Part shown: positions 60,689 to 64,000 of the stretch, one piece after another
How the letters are laid out: the number at the start of each line of letters is the position of its first letter
Position numbering within the stretch: the first letter of the stretch is position 1
Assembly: GCA_028455995.1 (NCBI GenBank)
Contig: JABELC010000002.1
Span: 558,001 to 622,000, forward strand
Source of the DNA: Scleromitrula shiraiana
Lineage: Eukaryota; Ascomycota; Leotiomycetes; Helotiales; Sclerotiniaceae
Direction of reading: 5' to 3'
Length of the DNA stretch: 64,000 bases
Notes under the pieces: model-generated
The model's input: the letters and a program-made list of their open reading frames with translations, nothing else
What the model was told of the DNA's origin: nothing
Databases searched by the model: none
Translations under genes and position numbers: made by a program

Positions 60689-62330
60689 GCAGGAAGATGA
60701 ATTCGAATAGGAGAGGCAGACGTAAGGATGGTATTCACTACTTGTATGCAGAGTTCGTAGACAGACAGACAGACAGGTAGGCTGGTAGGCTGATAGGTAG
60801 GTAGGTAGGTAAACATGCCAGTAGTGCATCAGGATGAGCCGGTACTATAGTCAGTACCTCGAGACTTCAAATTTGAGTCAACATTCAAGTGAAGCTTCAA
60901 ACTTTGTATGCAGTCTGGTATGATGGTTGCTATGGTATTGTATTGTATTGTATTGTATTGTATTGTATTGTAGATACCGTTGTTTAATTGCTGGATTGTA
61001 TGTATGTATTGGTGGATTATATATAGCACGGAGCGGAAGAGGAGATTGGACCTACCATGCAAGCTACGTGCTATTTTCTTGCTCGATAGATAGTCTATCC
61101 GCTTCTCTGTGCGGAATCTTCTTGCCTGATTCTAGAAATTTGACTTTTATGGTGAGAGGATACACTGTGGGTTTTTTGTATTGGTGTTGGTTTGTTGTTT
61201 TTGGGTAAAGAGTGATAGTGATTACCAATGGAAGTATGGAAGGTTAGATTGATTGGTCTTGGTGGGAGAAGGTCAGTTTGATATGTATGAGATTGAATCA
61301 CTGCGCTAGATGGAGATAGATAATCGGGTTTATTGACTTGCTAGGCTTGATCATCATCTGGTCTGTATTATATATATATTACTTTAAGATACGGGCTTTG
61401 TATATCTTGGTATGTTAAATTAAGATGTAAGAGAGTAAAGAAGAAGATAGGGAAGAGCGGAAGATACGCATCGACTATCCATCGAAATAACAGAGAGTGG
61501 GAAACTCTAGCTTTCTATTTCTTTATAACATGACTTTGATTTGAAAGTCCGGATGAACCTTTCTAAGAATAAATTTGATCTCGGAATATATTAATATGAC
61601 AATTAAATTTATGAGATAATGATAAATGCTATGAGGGGTAGGAATTAGAGTTTGCCTGTCTATTATTTTTAATAAATGTAGATAGATATTGATAGTCAAC
61701 TCTCTTGCTAGACATACATTTCGTTGATGCTCTCTAATATATTTTACATCATGTTTTTGCAGGATGCACAATTTACTCATGCGATTTCACATGTGGAATT
61801 GGACTTTAGATCTATCTATCCATAGGTAGGTAGGTCATTTTAAGATCTTCGACTTGAGTAGTATGACTTACTTGGACATACATTGATGGATATGAGGAGT
61901 ATGAATGCATGATAAGAACTTTATTTTCCTTGTTATACAATGGAGTGAGTGGGCTGGAAAGAGGAGAGATGACTAGAAGACAGGAATCTAGAACAGTGAT
62001 TTGAGAATGGTAGAAGATTACAGTACAATGCAATTCATCTCGTACATCGGGAATGATGAGTGTTGTATGTGCTATCCGGGCCGTATCGGATACCATCGGA
62101 CGGGTCGGAGCACGTCTATCGCAGCCTTATTGAAGTGGGGCCCAGTCCAATCGCCCTCCTTCCCGCTCGTTTAGCTCGCTACACTTCTCCACCATCACCA
62201 ATGCTAGCCCACCCCACCACACCAAACACCAAACTATTACACATAGATGTTCTCGTACAAAACTAATCAGGCTATATATTACTAAATAATGAGTCTTCAT
62301 TCATCAATTCATCCAACGAATAAGTAATAA

Positions 62331-62442
62331 GGTCGCTTAGCTCAGTTGGTTAGAGCGTGGTGCTAATATCAATCAATGTTCTGGTTCTATCAGTTAATTG
62401 ATAGTAAACGCCAAGGTCGCGAGTTCGACCCTCGTAGTGACC
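62331..62442 (+). tRNA. tRNA-Ile(AAU) with a 39-nt intron
   Basis: Mature length 73. Acceptor arm GGTCGCT pairs with AGTGACC (one G-T), D arm GCTC/GAGC, anticodon arm TGGTG-CTAATAA-CGCCA giving anticodon AAT, and T arm GCGAG/CTCGT around TTCGACC. The internal A box (TTAGCTCAGTTGGT) and B box (GAGTTCGACCC) are evident. The intron, 62369-62407, sits one base 3' of the anticodon as is standard in nuclear tRNAs, and its ends carry an inverted TATCAAT/ATTGATA that can extend the stem. It decodes AUU/AUC(/AUA after A34 to inosine editing). Confidence 0.95.
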
Positions 62443-63376
62443 ATATCTTTTGCCTTTTTGATGTTTGGAATATAGAGGGTTGTGGTGTTAGTCGAGAATT
62501 TTGGGTTTGAAGGGCTTTTTCGTGGGGAGTTGGTAGGGTTGTGATTTTTTATATTTTTTTGGTGGAGAATGGGATTATCCTAGTACTACTACTAGTAGTA
62601 AAAAATAATTAAAATCAAATTTATTTATTTATTTATTTACTACTAGTATTTATACTACTAGTAGTACTAGTATTAGTATTAAAATTAAAATTAAAAATTA
62701 ATTGAAAATAAAATATAGTATCAATGATTATTATCATTATCATAATCATAATCATCATGATTGATAATTAATACGATAGTAATTCAAAAAGTTAATAATA
62801 TTAATGAATAAAATAAAGAATTCTCAATTAATCACTTTATTCAAATTCAATTTTAGATTAATAAATCAAGCATTCTATTTAGCAATATTGATTAATAGAA
62901 TGATCAATTTCAAGTTATAAATAAGACTTGTTAATGAATGGTCCGGAACAAATCGAATAATAGGATATCTTGAACTTTGGGAGGATGTGATGGGATTTGT
63001 TGCATATCCGACTGCCTATCGTTACCAGACTACTACTGATCGATGTGTAATAGTTTTATGACATCTGGCTATATAGTAGGACTTGTTTTCTGGGCTGGTG
63101 TGATTTGCTTCAGAGAAATTCTGAAATTAGCAGGTTTATGACAGTCGATGATACATTTGCCAATGAAATAAAAAGCCGCATGAATGATATTTGGATTACT
63201 ATTTATATCTATCTATATCTCACAGTATCTATATAACTACAAAAATAACGAATCTATACAAACAATGATTACAACGCTTTCATAATACATCAACGTCTTC
63301 AATCCAATCCACTCATACCAGTCTACCAAAGATTCCCGCTCCAAAAGAGTACATCATTAACAACAAAACAAACCAC
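62443..63376. other. AT-rich flank between tRNA-Ile and the Snf2 gene
   Basis: Very AT-rich. Contains a cluster of CTAG-centred palindromes built of ACT/AGT trimers (about 62584-62680), (TTTA)n at about 62622-62640 and ATTATC/ATAATC repeats near 62725-62760. The right part is 3' flank of the minus-strand Snf2 gene. No gene seen. Confidence 0.55.
62448..62451 (+). terminator. RNA polymerase III terminator of tRNA-Ile
   Basis: TTTT begins six bases after the tRNA 3' end; a second run of five T follows at 62455-62459. Confidence 0.8.
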
Positions 63377-64000
63377 TCACATCTTCTTCCCCTCCATACT
63401 CGTCATCAGCCCCCCAGCCTTCGTCTCCACAATCTTAAACGCATCCTTATTACCCAGACCCTTCTCCGCTCTCACATAAGCAGCATCACTCCTATCACAC
63501 AAGGTATCCAAATCCTCCTCACTGAGAATCTCATCGCCCTCCCCACAAGTATAAACCTGACCATCCTTCAACAACAGCGCTCTCAAAGCATCCGCACTCA
63601 TACTCTCCTTCATATCCATCTTCTGTCCCATAGTCTTGAAACCTCCCTTTTTAATAACCAGTTTCTCCAATCGTCGTTTAGCATCCGCACTCATCAGCAA
63701 ATCTTCTTCAACTGTACCCTTGGTCGCAAGTCGAAATACAACAACTGGTTTCGTTTGACCAATTCGATGAGCTCGATCTTGTGCTTGTAGATCTTGTTGG
63801 GGATTCCAATCGCTATCAAATAAGATAACTGTATCAGCGCTCGCAAGATTGATTCCTTGACCACCAGCACGAGTTGATAGCAGAAATAGCTTGAAATCTG
63901 GATTTTCATTGAATTCCTTGATTTGCTGACGTCTGAAATCTTGGGCTACGGATCCATCAATTCGACATACGTTCCATTTTCGTAATTCGCGAGCATAATC
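63377..64000 (-). CDS. LSH/IRC5-type Snf2 family ATPase, C-terminal part (truncated by window)
   Basis: The frame runs without intron from the window edge (64000) to the stop at 63377: the last 207 residues of a larger protein. Visible: the helicase C-terminal lobe with RIDGSVAQDFRRQQIKEFNE, motif V/VI STRAGGQGINLASADTVILF and SDWNPQQDLQAQDRAHRIGQTKPVVVF, then GTVEEDLLMSADAKRRLEKLVIKKGGFK and a C-terminal LSEEDLDTLCDRSDAAYV segment. The KRRLEKLVI and D-L-D-x-L-x-D-R-S-D pattern after the helicase favours the LSH/HELLS, IRC5 and MUS-30 group over ISWI. Known relatives remodel nucleosomes in genome stability, and in animals and plants in DNA methylation. The 5' part lies outside the window. The 3' end is G-rich on the coding strand. 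Confidence 0.9.
   Translation of the reverse strand, partial: DYARELRKWNVCRIDGSVAQDFRRQQIKEFNENPDFKLFLLSTRAGGQGINLASADTVILFDSDWNPQQDLQAQDRAHRIGQTKPVVVFRLATKGTVEEDLLMSADAKRRLEKLVIKKGGFKTMGQKMDMKESMSADALRALLLKDGQVYTCGEGDEILSEEDLDTLCDRSDAAYVRAEKGLGNKDAFKIVETKAGGLMTSMEGKKM

Larger units (their letters stand above)
59514..62330. other. Microsatellite-rich interval between CaMK and tRNA-Ile
   Basis: No protein gene is supported. Repeats dominate: TTTTTC/TTCTCC tracts at about 59585-59630, (TTTGTG)n at about 59725-59750, (TGAT)n at about 59835-59956, TTTTTGAG repeats near 60035-60064, a GGTTTACT tandem at about 60233-60277, (ATGT)n at about 60377-60420 and 60597-60688, GTAGGCTG/GTAG repeats near 60776-60810 and (TTGTA)n at about 60937-60971. 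Frames across these read as repeated Tyr-Ile-His-Thr or Val-Cys-Met-Tyr and are not genes. Confidence 0.55.

Noticed and set aside
60260..60829. Frames of 78-92 codons with repeated Tyr-Ile-His-Thr
   Set aside because: They read through the (ATGT)n microsatellites.

Overview
The window is nuclear DNA of a filamentous ascomycete. Evidence is the AT-leaning base composition, compact genes with many short introns (46-275 bp, mostly GTAAGT/GTATGT donors, CTAAC-like branch points and YAG acceptors), and gene families typical of Pezizomycotina. Protein resemblance suggests Leotiomycetes, probably Sclerotiniaceae (Botrytis/Sclerotinia type); that placement is recalled, not tested. No plasmid, phage, CRISPR, rRNA or intact transposon is visible.

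Fourteen complete protein genes, one truncated protein gene and one tRNA gene were resolved by joining exons by hand with frame checks. In order: an unrecognised fungal protein with TPR-like character (-, 2120-3404); histidyl-tRNA synthetase HTS1 with cytosolic and mitochondrial starts (-, 4522-6649); VPS33 of the HOPS/CORVET tethers (+, 7074-9390); an LSD1-type demethylase with SWIRM, amine oxidase and HMG box (+, 9998-13686); actin capping protein beta CAP2 (+, 14160-15244); an extended-SDR/NAD epimerase-like protein (-, 17193-18602); ATG22-type vacuolar effluxer (-, 24562-26832); Mediator subunit MED14/RGR1 (+, 28897-32536); a CreB-type ubiquitin protease (+, 37413-39994); YOS1, in four very small exons (-, 41468-42000); ALG12 mannosyltransferase (+, 42459-44490); ATP synthase gamma ATP3 (-, 46298-47477); topoisomerase I TOP1 (+, 49420-52617); COQ6 (+, 53452-55063); a UBE2W-type ubiquitin-conjugating enzyme (-, 55621-56377); a CaMK-type kinase (+, 57823-59513); intron-containing tRNA-Ile(AAU) (+, 62331-62442); and the 3' part of an LSH/IRC5-type Snf2 ATPase (-, from 63377 to the window edge).

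The genes are housekeeping genes, not a cluster. Several are divergent pairs with a shared upstream region: HTS1/VPS33 (424 bp), YOS1/ALG12 (458 bp; both products act at the ER), ATG22/MED14, ATP3/TOP1 and UBE2W/CaMK. Gene-poor stretches (18.6-24.5, 32.5-37.4 and 59.5-63.4 kb) are dense in microsatellites, including a perfect (ATT)105 tract.

No new defence or mobile system was found. The most unusual signals are: (i) abrupt C-rich to G-rich switches on one strand inside the exons of many genes, running into introns and flanks; (ii) a 48-nt, stop-free, in-frame intron in MED14; (iii) a 14-nt microexon in the ubiquitin protease whose downstream intron splits the codon of the catalytic cysteine; and (iv) alternative N-termini for the CaMK, HTS1 and TOP1 proteins.
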